This document shows, piece after piece, positions 39,814 to 51,339 of a stretch of 64,000 nt of DNA. Numbering within the stretch: the first letter of the stretch is position 1; each line of letters starts with the position of its first letter. This DNA is from Bursaphelenchus xylophilus (Eukaryota; Nematoda; Chromadorea; Rhabditida; Aphelenchoididae): assembly GCA_904066235.2 (NCBI GenBank), contig CAJFCV020000002.1:9734001-9798000 (forward strand). Direction: 5' to 3'. Position numbers and translations under genes: made by a program. The notes beneath the pieces are model-generated. The model saw only the letters and a list, made by a program, of their open reading frames with translations, made no database searches and was not told where the DNA came from.

Positions 39814-40111
39814 AAAGTGAGACAAAGAAAACCGTATTTTACATTTAAAATTACATTACTATTTTGACTTAAAAATTTTTTTTAACCGACAAAAAAAATG
39901 TTTTTTAACCACTTTTTGCCTCTGAAAATATCAATTTCCCATCTAAAATCAACTTTTTCAGGCCAAATCCGTTTGTTCCAGCTTCGGAGAAGAAGGAAAA
40001 TGCGAGATTTGCTCCGAGAAACACATGTGTAACTCTTCCCACAGTCTTTTCTCAAGTCTGGAACCAATTTTCCTATTGATTTTGGGGCTTTTTCCATGTG
40101 TATTTCAATAA
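38575..40111 (+). CDS. Secreted cysteine-rich, probably GPI-anchored Ly6/ET-like protein (125 aa, 3 exons)
   Basis: Small cell-surface protein, not apparent from single open frames because exon 1 is only 49 nt. Exons: 38575-38623, 39571-39749, 39962-40111; 378 nt, phases 1 then 0, splice sites AAGTAAGC, CTATTCCAG, CAGGTAATT, TTTTTCAG. Residues 1-18 form a signal peptide (MASWITVIFLLIGC core). The mature part has 10 cysteines and ends its disulfide region with CEICSEKHMCN, the C-x-C...CN pattern of Ly6/uPAR-like and nematode ET-module proteins. The last ~18 residues are hydrophobic (LEPIFLLILGLFP), as in a GPI attachment signal. AATAAA overlaps the stop. Intron 1 contains a complete family B element. 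It lies tail to tail with the Dishevelled gene, 217 bp apart. Domain family is inferred from cysteine pattern; ligand and role unknown. Confidence 0.75.
38722..39172. mobile_element. Family B MITE in intron 1 of the Ly6-like gene
   Basis: Opens ACAAGGGAAGTACTGCAAAT and closes GTCGCACTTGGAGTACTTTC then CCTGTAAG. Begins 98 bp after the donor site. Confidence 0.85.
39784..39811. repeat. Poly-T run
   Basis: A near-unbroken run of about 27 T in intron 2 of the Ly6-like gene; length is likely unreliable in assembly. Confidence 0.8.
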
Positions 40112-40328
40112 ATTATATTATCCATGACAAAAAAAATTTTTTTTGAAAACTTGTGATTTCTGAGGAAAATCAAATTTAAATTAACTATATTTGGCCAAAC
40201 GTATTTTACAATCTCTTAAATTTTCTTTTTTCTTCAAAAAAATTTTCAAAAATAGCTGAAAAATCGAATTTATGGCAAGTGTTTGGACAAGATTGGACAA
40301 TATATTATTAATTTAATATGTTAAGGCG

Positions 40329-43300
40329 CTACAAATGGTCGACGGTGAAGCCTTGACTGACGAGGGCCTGGAGTTGTTGGTTGGAGCCGAGGTCGTCCAG
40401 CTTGAGGGAGGAGGGGTCACGGGCTTCGAATGGGGGCAGCGGAGGCGGCTGGCTTGGTGGGGGCTGGGGACCCTGCTGATAGAGGGGGTTCAGGCCCATT
40501 GGGAGGGGTGGTGCGGCCGGGAGTAGGGGTCTGAAACGATAAGGATATTATTCAAAAAAAATCATCAAAAAAATTTTTAAAAAATGAAAAAAAAATAAAA
40601 AAAAAAAATCAAAACTCGAGTAAAAATTTTTATTTTAGACGTCAAAACCCCTCAATAACTGTCAAAAAAATCTCTCTATACCTCTCATTTAATCTTGCTT
40701 CACTAAAAATTTTGCAAATTTCAAAAATTAAAAAAAAATTTTAATTTCAAAAAAGAAAAATCGTATTTTAGGTCTTCAAATCGCAAAATAACCATCTCAA
40801 ATTCTCTCCAGAACTCAAAAATTTAATTTTACACCTCATAGAAGCAAACATTTTACATTAACTTCAACTCTAAAAATCTGCACAGTGCAAAGACAAAAAT
40901 TTCTCGCCGCACCGTGCAATCATCAAAAAAAAATCGGTCCTAAAAAGAAAACAAAAAATGGCAGATAACTCAAATCAAAACCTAGACTCCTTCAAGAATT
41001 TCTACAACAATTTTTACACCAAAAAATTACGTTTTCACAACTTTTCTGACCAACTTTACCCACAAAATACCTAAAATAATATCCAAATTTCTCTAACATC
41101 GCCCCCCAAAAAATTTTTCAAACATTCCTAGGACTCTTAACCATCTAATTATCACTTACTTTCTCCTCTGATCCGAGGAACTCGATCCATCATTCGAATT
41201 TCCGCTGGCCTGGCTATGGATGTCTCCATGTTTGTTCAGGGGCTGATTCAAGGAGTTCGTGGGGATGAATGGGCCATTCCCTGGGTACGGCGAGACTGGC
41301 ATTGAGGCGTAATCACCCTGAAAACATATTTTCTTCAGTTTCAAACTTATTTTATATAAAAAAACTTGTCAAAAATCTCCGATTTCTCAAAATTTTATTA
41401 CTTCGACACAAAAATTATACTAGCACAACGCAAAAAAAAAATTCCTTAAAACACTCAATTCACTATTCAAATAGTATTTACCAGTCTATCCGATATTTTA
41501 ACGACCAAATTTACCTATATTTTCCAGAAATTTTAAAATTTTCTACAGTAAAAAATCGACTACCGTAACCCAAAAAAAAATTTCAAAAATGGTCATACTC
41601 TATACTCAGGCTCATATAAAGCCCTAATATACAATTTTTATAACCTAAACTCTTCATTTATCCGCTCAATTCCAACAATTCTACCGTATCCCAACTTCGA
41701 TTACCGTAACCCAAACTTTTCAAAAAATCATCTACCCTCTTCTAAACCTCATTTCAAGTCAAAATCCAAAATCTCCACTTTCTAATTTTCCCAAAATCCC
41801 TTCCATTTCAAAAACTTCTACCATATCCATTTCCCGCACTACCGTAATCCAAATCCTTACCGTTGATCTAGCCTGTGTCCAGCCGAAAGCGCTGTGGCCG
41901 GGGATGGGCTTCGGTGGATGCATTGGGGGCTGAGGCATGAGGTCCGTTCGTGGGGTACCATCTTCATTTCGAAGTTTTAGGATTTCTTGGCAGTCCTCTC
42001 CGAAAACATAGTAGCATTGTTCCGTGAATGAGGATTTATTCACCACATGAGCAATCAGCCGGTCTTTGAGGAGTTCCGAAGCGTATTTACGGGCTTCTTT
42101 TCGGTCGCGAATGCCTTCCACGTGTTCGTGGATCCAATCGAGAAGAGCGGAGCCTAAAATTTCAAAATTTTAGGTAACAAAAAGGACAAAAGTTGCTAAA
42201 TAAAATCAAAAAAATAGTCATAGCCATTCTAAAAAACCCTTAAATTACTTTTCTATCTCTTTCTCATCAAAAATTTTTATTTCCGATCAACAAAACCCAT
42301 AAAATCGCCAAAAATTTTTCGCGAGCTGCGCCCTGACTAAATTTCAAAACTTCGCAATACTTCCTAAAACATTTTTCCCTTAAACCAGACCTCAAATACA
42401 TTCCAAATCTCCATTTTCCTTACCTAAAAAGCTCATCGGCACGGGGATTTTGAGCCAAGTTCTATTCCGCACTTCCAGACCCGAGTTCGGCATTGCCATT
42501 GCTTTGGCGACAATCTTCTTGTCCGTGGACAAGTCCAGCCTCGGTGGGAGGGCAAAGTAGGCGCCCGGTATTCCAACCACCGTATTTTTGGGGCCGCCAC
42601 TTCCGTTCGAAGTGGCCGTGGAACTGGATTGGGGGCGACAGAACACCGGGTGCGAGTTGTTTTGGGGGTATTGGCCGGGAATCGGGGTTGGGGCCTCTTC
42701 CGCGGATTCGGGGATCGAGTTCATCGGCATTCCGATCATGGCGTTGGTGTGTTGGACCCAGGCGCGGGTGTCGATTGGGCGGACCGGTTCTCGGGACGAG
42801 ACCAGGAAATTGGCGCGGTTCGAGTCCACGCATTTCGCGACTGTAAGCTTGATGGGGCTGAAATGTTGGTAAAACGTTAGACAAACAAATAGAAAGTCCA
42901 AAAATTCAAAAAAAATAAAATTAAAAAACGCCAAAAATCACTTTTTTATTTGGCGAGCTGCGCCCTAGGCATAGATCATAATTTTAAAAAATGGCTAATC
43001 AATGGTCATAATCTTTCAATTTTACCCCATTTCATGTAACTCTGACCCTTTTATCTTTCAAAATACCGATTTTTATTTGGCGAGCTGCGCCCTAGGAATA
43101 GATCAGAATTTAAAAAAAATGGCTAATAAATCGCCATAATCTTTCAATTTAACTATATTTCATCTAAACCTGACCCTTTCATCTTTCAAAATCCCGATTT
43201 TTACCTTGGCGAGCTGCGCCCTGGGTACTGGCAAAAATCCTCAAATTTCGACAAAACAAACAATAAATTTCATTCTCAAACTACTCCAGCTCAATCTACA

Positions 43301-46300
43301 ACATTTTTTATAAAATTTGCGCCTATAATATCCATTTTTCCCTCCGCGAGCTGCGCCCTACCAAACTTCAAAAGTCCCCAAATCCGCCGCAAAAATCTTT
43401 ACCCTTTGGTCGTAACAGCTTCTCTGAGGAATTCCACGGCCTCATCATTTGTCATTTTCTCCAGTGACACATCATTCACCTCCAAAATCATGTCGCCAAT
43501 TTCGATTCTTCCGTCCAAAGCAACAGCGCCTCCGGGCATCACATGCGCCACATAAATCCCATTGTCTCCCCTGGCACTGGACTGTCCCACCACTGTAATT
43601 CCGAGGAATTTCACCGTGTCCATGTTGAGACGGACGTGCATAACTTGAAGCGACATTGAGGTCTCGGTCATGGAGGACATTGTGGATGCGCGCGAGGGTT
43701 GGCGTCGGAACCGGCGATGTTGCCGGCGTCGGTAGTAGTTGTGGGGCTGGCGCGAGACCGACGTGACATTATCGGTGGAGGTGGAAACGCTAAAACCGAA
43801 AAGTTTTTATAATTTTTTCAAAAAGTTGAGGAAAAAACTGAAAATTTTTGATTTTTTCTTTATTTTATGGCGAAATTATTGTATCATTAATTTGAGTATC
43901 CTTCTAAATGGACCTCGAGAGATGTCGTATTTTACATCACTTTTCATAACATTTTCAGCACTTTTTCAACGCTTTAATCGGCAAATGAAAAGGCTACGGT
44001 AAGGCTAAAAAATTCTAAAAAATTTTTTTTATTTTTTACCGTCTGTAAACGCCGCATACTTTACTATTAGACCTTTTAACCCACTGTCAACACATTTTCA
44101 TCGCTTAACTTCACTTTCAAACAACAAAAAATCAATTTTTCCTCAAAATTCAGCATACAGAGTGTCAGCTATTGATAAAATAATGGAATTTTAAAATACG
44201 CCCAACATATCTTTTTATTTGTAAAACCCAGAGTTTAACTCGACTTTAGCGAATTTTTGAGGAGTTTTTGAAGATTTGAAGTGATTTTTATACAATTTTG
44301 GGGCTAGAAAAGTACAGCAATGTGTGATAAAGGGGTAGGAAGTGATTTAGCAATGTCATTCTAAAATAGGTCAACGATGTGTAACTTGTGTTTCTTATGA
44401 AACGGGCAGTACAGTGGTGTACCTGATCCAGTGGCAAAAAGCGTACCGTTTTGCATCCGGGAAGTATCAAAAGCGCAGCAAAATACCTCCCTTTCCAACT
44501 AAAAAACTCCGTTTTAAAAAGCGTCTCACAAAAATAGCGGACATCCCTTTCAAATAAGAGTCTTTCCACTTGGAAAGGGAGGTATTTTGCTGCATTTTTT
44601 ATACTTCCCGGATGCAAAATGGTACGTTTTTTGCTACTGGATCTGGTCCGCCACTGTACTGCCCGTTTCATAAAACACACAAGTAGTGTCGACGTATTTT
44701 AAAATGACATCGATAAATCACTTCCTGCCCCTTTATCACACTTCGCTGTACTTTTCTAGCACCAAAATTGTATAAAAATCACTTCGAATCTTCAAAAACT
44801 CCTCAAAAATTCGCTAAAGTCGAGTTAAACTCCGGGTTTTACAAATAAAAAGACATAAAGGATAGGCGTATTTTAAAACTGCATTATTTCATCAATATTT
44901 TACACTCTAACACACCTTATTCTTCTTTTCTACCACCAAAAATCCACCCAAAATTTGGTCTAGTCATCAAAAACCTCTAAAAAAATCCCAAAAATCCCTT
45001 ACTCCGGGTCGGATCTCGCTAATCTATTGCTCCAGTTGGTGCTGCTTATACAAGACGGACTTGACGGTCTGTCATCCTCCGAATCCGACAGATAATCAAG
45101 CATCTTCATCTAATACCAAAATTTTCCAAAAAAAAGCTTCAATTTTATAGCCAAAAATAGAAAAATACTCAAATATTTTCAGAAATTAGGAATAAAAATG
45201 CCCGGAATTTGGAAAATGTGTGCTCATGAGCGGGCCGAAACATCTTCTTGCGCGCAAAACGACTCCAGAAAAAAGTGTCATCCATCAATCGCAGGGGAGA
45301 AGAAGGGACACGAGGACAATGAAATACGGGGCCAAGACGGCTTCGAGGACCAATTTGGAGGGGTGAAAGGGAAGGGAAAAGGCGAGAGAGAGGGGGTTTA
45401 GGACGACAGATTGCGTTTTTAAATCGAACCCAAAATCATAATTCAAAAAAAAAATTTTTTTGAAATACATCAATTTTTAGGTAAAAAATTTAAAAAATCT
45501 AGTTGTAAAGCAAAATTTTAGCATGTCAAAAGCCCAAAAAAAGATTTCACAGACCATAAACCACTTAATCAACTCAAATACCATCAATTTTTACCAATAC
45601 TTACCACCAAAATTCAAAAAAAATTTCAAAAATCACCAAAAAATGAAATTTTTGTCTAGTACAATATTTTTAGCTAAAATTTTTCCCCAAAAAAGACGTT
45701 TATAATATAATTTACACTTCTCTTTGTCTATTATAATCCATTTTTAGTCCATCCAATCTCTTTTTCAACCCAAAATTTCAAAAAATCTCAAAGTCTACAC
45801 TTACTGCGATTCGTCATCGGAATATACGCGTGCTTCTGACTCCGTATACACTGTCGATTCTTCAAAGGGTCGTCGGTAGGAGCCTGAAATATTTTTGAGT
45901 TATTTTTCGAGTCATTTTCAAAATAAATCTTTCTATTTTTCAAAAATTTTTGAAATTTTTCAGTTTTTCCCCAAAAATCCTCAAATTTCTTGACTTTTCT
46001 CTCAAAAAATATCTGCCACCGGCATTTTTATATATACAAATCATCATTACCTTATTTTTCACCCTTGAAAATCAACATATTAAACGTTTTTAGACCTAAA
46101 AATTTCGATTTTCCCAATTTTCATACCTAAAATAACATTTTTCCCCAAAAAATCCCCAAAAATCTCCCGTTCTCTTCATTTCCCCTACTCTGTTCCACTT
46201 TCAACACTGTCTCATGTTTAGTCCGATGTAATTTCGGGACGCCGACATCGGACATTGTCTCCATTCGGATGCATTCATTTTTGGAGCCGAGGCGTTTCAG

Positions 46301-49186
46301 CAGCGACGTGGGCCACTTCAGCGACCGCAACGACGGCAATTCCTGCGCCGATTTGGTGTTGTGCACCTGTTTCGGGAGCCATGAAGTTTTCGGGGGGAGT
46401 AAAGTTTTGGCCGAATTATCCGAATCGGAGCGCTTCGGGGCTTTGCCGAACGTAAAGCTGGTGGAGGTGGGGCGCTCGGCCAGGAAGCGGATTCGGCTCA
46501 GCTTCGCCAGGAAATTGTTGTCTTTTTGAGACATTTGAGGTGATTTTTGGGGACTTAACGTAACCTTAATATTGCAAAAAAAATTTTTTTTAATCCAAAA
46601 AAAATTTCTCGAGAAAAAAAAACAAATAATCAACATCGTATTTTACACTTTTAAAAGTTGCGTAGATTTCAAAAAATTGCTTAATAATCGTATTTTAGAC
46701 GTAAAAACTTTTAAAAAATTCAGTTTTACCGCAAAAAAATATATTTTTTTCAAGACAAATAATAACAAAATTCGTATTTTACAACTCAAAAAAGCCTTTA
46801 AAAAAATTGCAGCCTCCTATTTTACGAAATTTATAATCAAATCCGCCAAAAAATCGCATAAAGCTGCTTAAAAAATCAAAAAATTTAGTCCTCAAAAAAC
46901 ATTCTCCGAGAAGGCTTTGAAATGCTCGTTTTTGAAAGATTTGTATGACATAAATCCTCAAACAATAAAACGTTATAAAAACCCATAACTTTTCTTGTTT
47001 TTTCGGCTTGTGCCTGAGGGCCCGGGGAACGGATAAAAAGCATTCCAAAATCCGGGAAATCCCAAAACTTTTTATTGCATTTTTATATATATACGCCAGT
47101 TTGAAGAGAGATAACGCCATTTGGGATATTTTAAGAGCCGTTAAACTTTTGGTCGAGGGAAATTTAAGGAAAAAATTAAAGAATTTACCTAAAATAAGGG
47201 CAAAATTCGCTGAAAAGTAATAAATTTAAATGTCACAAGTATTCTAATCATTCGAAAAGGTAATCAAAATATTCAATATGACAAAAGAGATGACCAAAGC
47301 TCAAATTTTCAATCAAAAAAAACCTGCTAATCTAGTATAATATAATATCCAAAAATTAATCTCAAGTCCAAAAATCTGCACTCATATAGAAAAATCAACT
47401 CTGAAAAGCCCATAAAAACTCATTCTCTACAATAATATTATACTTTGATCCTATTTCCAGCACAAAATTTATACCTTGACCAAGTATAATATCCAAAAAT
47501 TCTCTCAAATACCAAAAATTTTTATCGCAAATCAAGGCCAGGGCTCTCAAAAGCTCACAAAAATTCCTTTCACACCATAAAATTACCTAAATCCCCGTTC
47601 AAACGCCAAATTCCACCTGCTGACCTACTATAATATCCAAAACCCCTCCAAATAAAATCCCCAACTAGGCTTCAAAAAAACATCTTTATCCGAAGGGGGC
47701 CGTAGCCCAACTGGCTAATTAATTTCACCTTTGCACTGATCAAAGGCCCTCCGGGCACAGATTTTCTTTGTTTCTTTTTCGGGGGCCAATTGTCGAACGG
47801 CCGGTGGGGAAAAAGTGCCTCAAGGTCTGCGATATCAATCACGCCGGTGCGGGTGATTGATTCCGGATGTGCCTTGAAGGGAAGCAGAGAGAAACCACTT
47901 GTTAAAAGGGGGATTAATCACGATCTCCAAGCCGGCTAATCAGCAGGTGAGGGGAATCAAGTCCAATTAATTTTTGGTACCGTATTTCAGTTTTTTTAGG
48001 GTTCAACCAGACAACAAATCGCAGCATATCGTATTTTACACCTTATTTCATCCAATTCAAACGGAATTTAACCAAAAATATCGATAAAAACCGATATTTT
48101 ACCTTATTTTAAGTATAAAGCCACATAAAAATATAAAAATCTCAAATTTTTTCGCCAAATCTAGATATAAAATGCCTTCTGAATAAAATCCCACACCTTT
48201 TTACACCTTTTAATCACCATCATTCCCAATATTTTCCCCTTTTCCACAATGAAAATTCAAAAAAACTCACCAAATTCATAGTAATTCTTCGGCCTGTACA
48301 AATGACTGCTGCTAGAGGGATAATTCGGCGCTGGACCAGGCACACCATGTCTGTAGGGCTTTGAGAACGTCGTGGACCCACCATCGGAATGAGTGGAACC
48401 CTCCGTCGTCAACAAAAACAACTCGAAATGGCCATTGGAGGACCTTTGCAGAACATGATCATCGTCTCGAATCTCGCATTTCACCTCACTAAAACGTCGT
48501 TATGAAGGAATAGAAGGTTTGGCCACTAAATTTAGAAGAAAATATAAAAGAAAAACGTACGCTCCAACCGCCGGATCCACGGCTTTACAATAATATTTGA
48601 AGTTGGACCTGTTGAGGACTCTTTTGAAGTCGCCAAGAGTTATCCGATCGGATGGGACACGCACTTCCGTCATATATGCAATGGGCTCATCGTCCACATG
48701 ATAGTAGACCTGAAAATTGCGGAATTAGAGCGGTTTTTGACATCAATATATTGCACTAGGTACGGCTGATATAGAAAATGGATTTTAAGTTGGATTTTAA
48801 GGATTTTCTTCACTTAAACAAGTATAAATCGTATCTACCCCGTTCAAAAATTATAATAAAAAGGGGTCCTGGTCAAATACCTCATCAGAATATTGTTTAT
48901 GACATTATCCTTGAGATACAAAGACTAGCTAAAGAAACCTCTCAAATTCCTCTTCCAACTCGCTTCTCCTAAAAGCAAAACAACAAAGCCACAAAAACAA
49001 ACTCACTTTAGTCACATTGGCTTGAGTTGCGGTCGAAGACGAGCCTATCGAATGCGCCTTTTGACTAGATGAAGGTCGACTTCCACTCCCTGAATGTGAT
49101 GCCTCCGAGGCCGAATCAACACTAACATGTGGTTTCTTGTCGTGGATTGCGAGGTCCTGGAGCAAACTCTCGGCCAGGTCCGTCAT
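40329..49186 (-). CDS. dsh: Dishevelled (DIX-PDZ-DEP), about 735 aa, 10 exons
   Basis: Cytoplasmic Wnt/planar polarity transducer; DIX polymerises, PDZ binds Frizzled, DEP contacts membrane and Frizzled. Exons (minus): 49186-49007, 48709-48561, 48488-48271, 45883-45805, 45109-45003, 43789-43403, 42857-42424, 42153-41861, 41317-41160, 40530-40329. Residues ~61-145 are DIX (VYYHVDDEPIAYMTEVRV), ~285-375 PDZ (LGITVVGQS; GRIEIGDMILEVND), ~500-590 DEP (LLDWIHEHVEGI). The C-tail is Pro-rich (QPPPSQPPPLPPF) and ends GFTVDHL. All junctions restore phase except 45805/45109, where exon 4 leaves two bases but exon 5 reads only in frame 0, so an exon or base is missing there. An acceptor TTTCTTTGCAG lies 14 bp before the ATG, consistent with SL trans-splicing. 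Which nematode paralogue (dsh-1, dsh-2 or mig-5) cannot be settled here. Confidence 0.92.
42940..43370. repeat. ~125 bp tandem repeat in a Dishevelled intron
   Basis: Units begin GGCGAGCTGCGCCCTAG followed by ATAGATCA..., at about 42953 and 43079, with shorter related copies near 43207 and 43348. The intron lies between the PDZ exon and the following exon. Each unit carries the GCGAGCTGCGCCC motif that is scattered elsewhere in the window. Confidence 0.75.
44192..44878. mobile_element. ~690 bp palindrome in a Dishevelled intron, carrying a family D core
   Basis: Outer arms of about 210 bp (44192-44405 and 44663-44878) begin TTTTAAAATACGCC and end with its complement; arms share AGAGTTTAACTCGAC-type and AAAGGGG(T/C)AGGAAGTGAT blocks with moderate divergence. 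Between them sits a complete family D element. The whole intronic segment could fold as one long hairpin in the dsh pre-mRNA. Confidence 0.78.
44411..44659. mobile_element. Family D palindromic element, nested
   Basis: Left ACAGTGGTGTACCTGATCCA with GGCAAAAAGCGTACC; right GGTACGTTTTTTGCTACTGG and CCACTGT. It forms the centre of the larger palindrome. Confidence 0.78.
46189..46531 (-). CDS. dsh: Alternative first exon of Dishevelled (isoform without DIX)
   Basis: An open exon starting at ATG 46531 (MSQKDNNFLAKLSRIRFLAE) and ending at donor CAGA|GTAGGG leaves one base of a codon, the same phase as the DIX exon ending at 48271. Both can therefore splice to the exon at 45883. Joining the DIX exon into this one would need an acceptor that is not visible, so I read it as an alternative first exon from an internal promoter. 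The encoded 114 residues are basic and Ser/Thr/Lys-rich, with no domain I recognise. It would give a DIX-less Dishevelled still holding PDZ and DEP. Coding potential is judged from open length, codon balance and phase. Confidence 0.5.
46880..47680. other. AT-rich intron of Dishevelled with a repeated TATAATAT motif
   Basis: Holds several (T/C)TA(G/C)TATAATAT(A/C) copies near 47337, 47440, 47485 and 47628. No exon seen. Confidence 0.4.
47690..47960. promoter_or_regulatory. Enhancer-like block with a TCF/LEF site in a Dishevelled intron
   Basis: A compact GC-balanced island in a very AT-rich intron, about 1.2 kb upstream of the internal first exon. It contains TGATCAAAGG (near 47738), whose complement CCTTTGATCA fits the TCF/LEF consensus SCTTTGATS. 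It also has the homeodomain-type GCTAATTAATTTC and GGATTAATCACG. No credible exon exists here. Role as enhancer is inferred. Confidence 0.4.
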
Positions 49187-49199
49187 TCCGACAAACGGA

Positions 49200-50460
49200 A
49201 CTGCAAAGAAATCATGAATAATACTGAGGATGGAGGCGAATTAGCATTATGTCCGGTGTCTCGCGGGAAAACGATTGTAACCAAAAGAAAAAGGGGTTCA
49301 GATCAGGGGAAATAAACTGTCCTGCAAAGGGAATATAATTCTTCCGCTAAAATGTCCGTAAACCGTTAGAAAAATCAAATTATATTATAGTAGGTCACCT
49401 AATTCTAAGAAGCTCTCTAAAGCACCAAAATACAAGACAAATGAATCCAAATACATTTTCAAAAATACTCCTAGCCCATTCTTTTACGATTACTTCCATC
49501 AAAATTGTACCCAAAAGCCCTTGAAAAATGAGGAAACCTTTTCTTCGGGGCTCTCATCGAGTACAACATAGAAGGGACGGTTCTCCCGCAAAAATATGAA
49601 AATCCCCGCAAAAACGTATGCAAATATTTGTTTAACCGAGATTAACGTCTCCTAAATATTGTTTGTTGGTCAACGAAACGAGCAAAACGAATAAAAAAGA
49701 ATAATAAGCGGCGCGCGAGCTGCGCCCAAGGTCATTACAATATTTCAACGAATTCTTTGCATATTTGAATAGTTTCTGGAAGAGACATTGTTCTTGTACG
49801 TAAAATACGACTCTCGAACTTTTGATGCATTAAATTTACCTTCTTTTAGACATCAAAATCCAAGTTTCATCGTATAAAATATCCCGCAGCCTGCAGAACC
49901 GTTATCATTGATTACAAAGATTGGAAATTGAAAGAAAATGAAAAGTAAAGAGCAAAAATACTGTAGAAGTTGGAAATATAAAAGGTTCGATATATGTTGC
50001 GAATATTTTCCTTTGTCTTTTGTCGGAAGATGAATAACAAAAGATGAAATGTCATCGATAGAGGACGGGTGCGACGGCGAACTTTAGCGTTTGATTTTAT
50101 CGATAAGGCTTTCCTTTTTTTTGAGAAACGTAAATATATATGACGCTAAAAGAAAGAAGTTTTTGAGAAAAATTTGTAAAAATAAGATGATTTTTTAAGA
50201 AATTTTGGAATTTATGCAAATTTTTACGAAATAAAATCGTAATTGGTAGTCGGGTTAAAATTTCGAGGTTATTTCTGGAGTCTAGAGCCCATACAAAATA
50301 AAGAATAGGCCTTTTTTGAAAAGTTATAAACATATCTAACATCAAATATCAAGTATAATATAATTTGAAAATGAATTGAAAAATAATGGTCAATTCTGTT
50401 CTAGAATAAAATACAAGCTGTAATATTTCGAAAAACATCACCCGTTTCCCCATTCTTCTA
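49200..50460. promoter_or_regulatory. Upstream region of Dishevelled
   Basis: AT-rich, no supported gene. One GCGAGCTGCGCCC motif near 49708 and a TAAAATACG motif near 49800. The promoter of the DIX-containing transcript should lie here. Confidence 0.3.
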
Positions 50461-50780
50461 TTCGTGTTTTCGCTATGACCAAAACATCCCGGCGTAACGC
50501 GATCCCGGCCAATGACAAACTAAAACCTTAATCGGATTGACCTCTTTCATCCCCGTCCTCCAATTTCCGTTTTTGGACAGCCTTCTGTTTATTGTGTGTG
50601 GACCGGTCAGCTGCTCAGGGCTAAAGTGGGCAAAAGGAAGAGGAGCGAAGGGACGAAACAAAGCGCGCAAATTATTTGGCGGTGGAAATGTGAGTCAGCG
50701 AGAGCGCGAGACTCACAAAACCCCCGGAAAGCGGCAAAACTCTCCGGTGCAAATTGAATGGAATGCAAGGGAAAATATTT
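50460..50780. promoter_or_regulatory. GC-rich block upstream of Dishevelled
   Basis: Non-coding-looking GC-balanced island with GTGAGTCAGCG (AP-1/SKN-1-like core TGAGTCA near 50690) and CAAAACCCCCGG. Short overlapping open frames on both strands only. Confidence 0.3.
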
Positions 50781-51339
50781 GGGGTCTAATTTGAATATTC
50801 AAAGACGCAATATTTTGGGTAAAATACGGCTTAATTTCATGCGACCTAAAATTTTAGACAAAAAAATTCAATTCAAAATTTTCAGTCGAAAAAATGCAGA
50901 TATCAAAAAATTTCTGTTTGTATATGAAAATTCACAGTGTATTTTACTAAAATCACGAAAAAAATCCAATGAGTTCCTGGTGGCTCCATAAAAATCAAAC
51001 AATCTTATCCATGACCATCTGATGACTAAATTTGCCAAAATAATGTTAAAAAATCGTGTTTTTAATAAAAAAATACAGTACTTACTGCAAAGTAGATGTT
51101 ATTTACCATCGATTAAAAGGGCTATAATTTTTTACAACCCCAAATTACAGCGAAAACAAGCGATTTTTTCGATTTTTTTAGATTTTTGGTCCAAAAAATG
51201 TTGATCTTGACAAAGCAATAGATATAAATATATCGTAAGGTAAAATACACAGAAAAACAGGGCCGATTACAGTGTGAACAAACTTTAATTAACCCTTTTC
51301 CTATAACAAGTCCACAAAAAAAGTTATGACACTTTTTCC

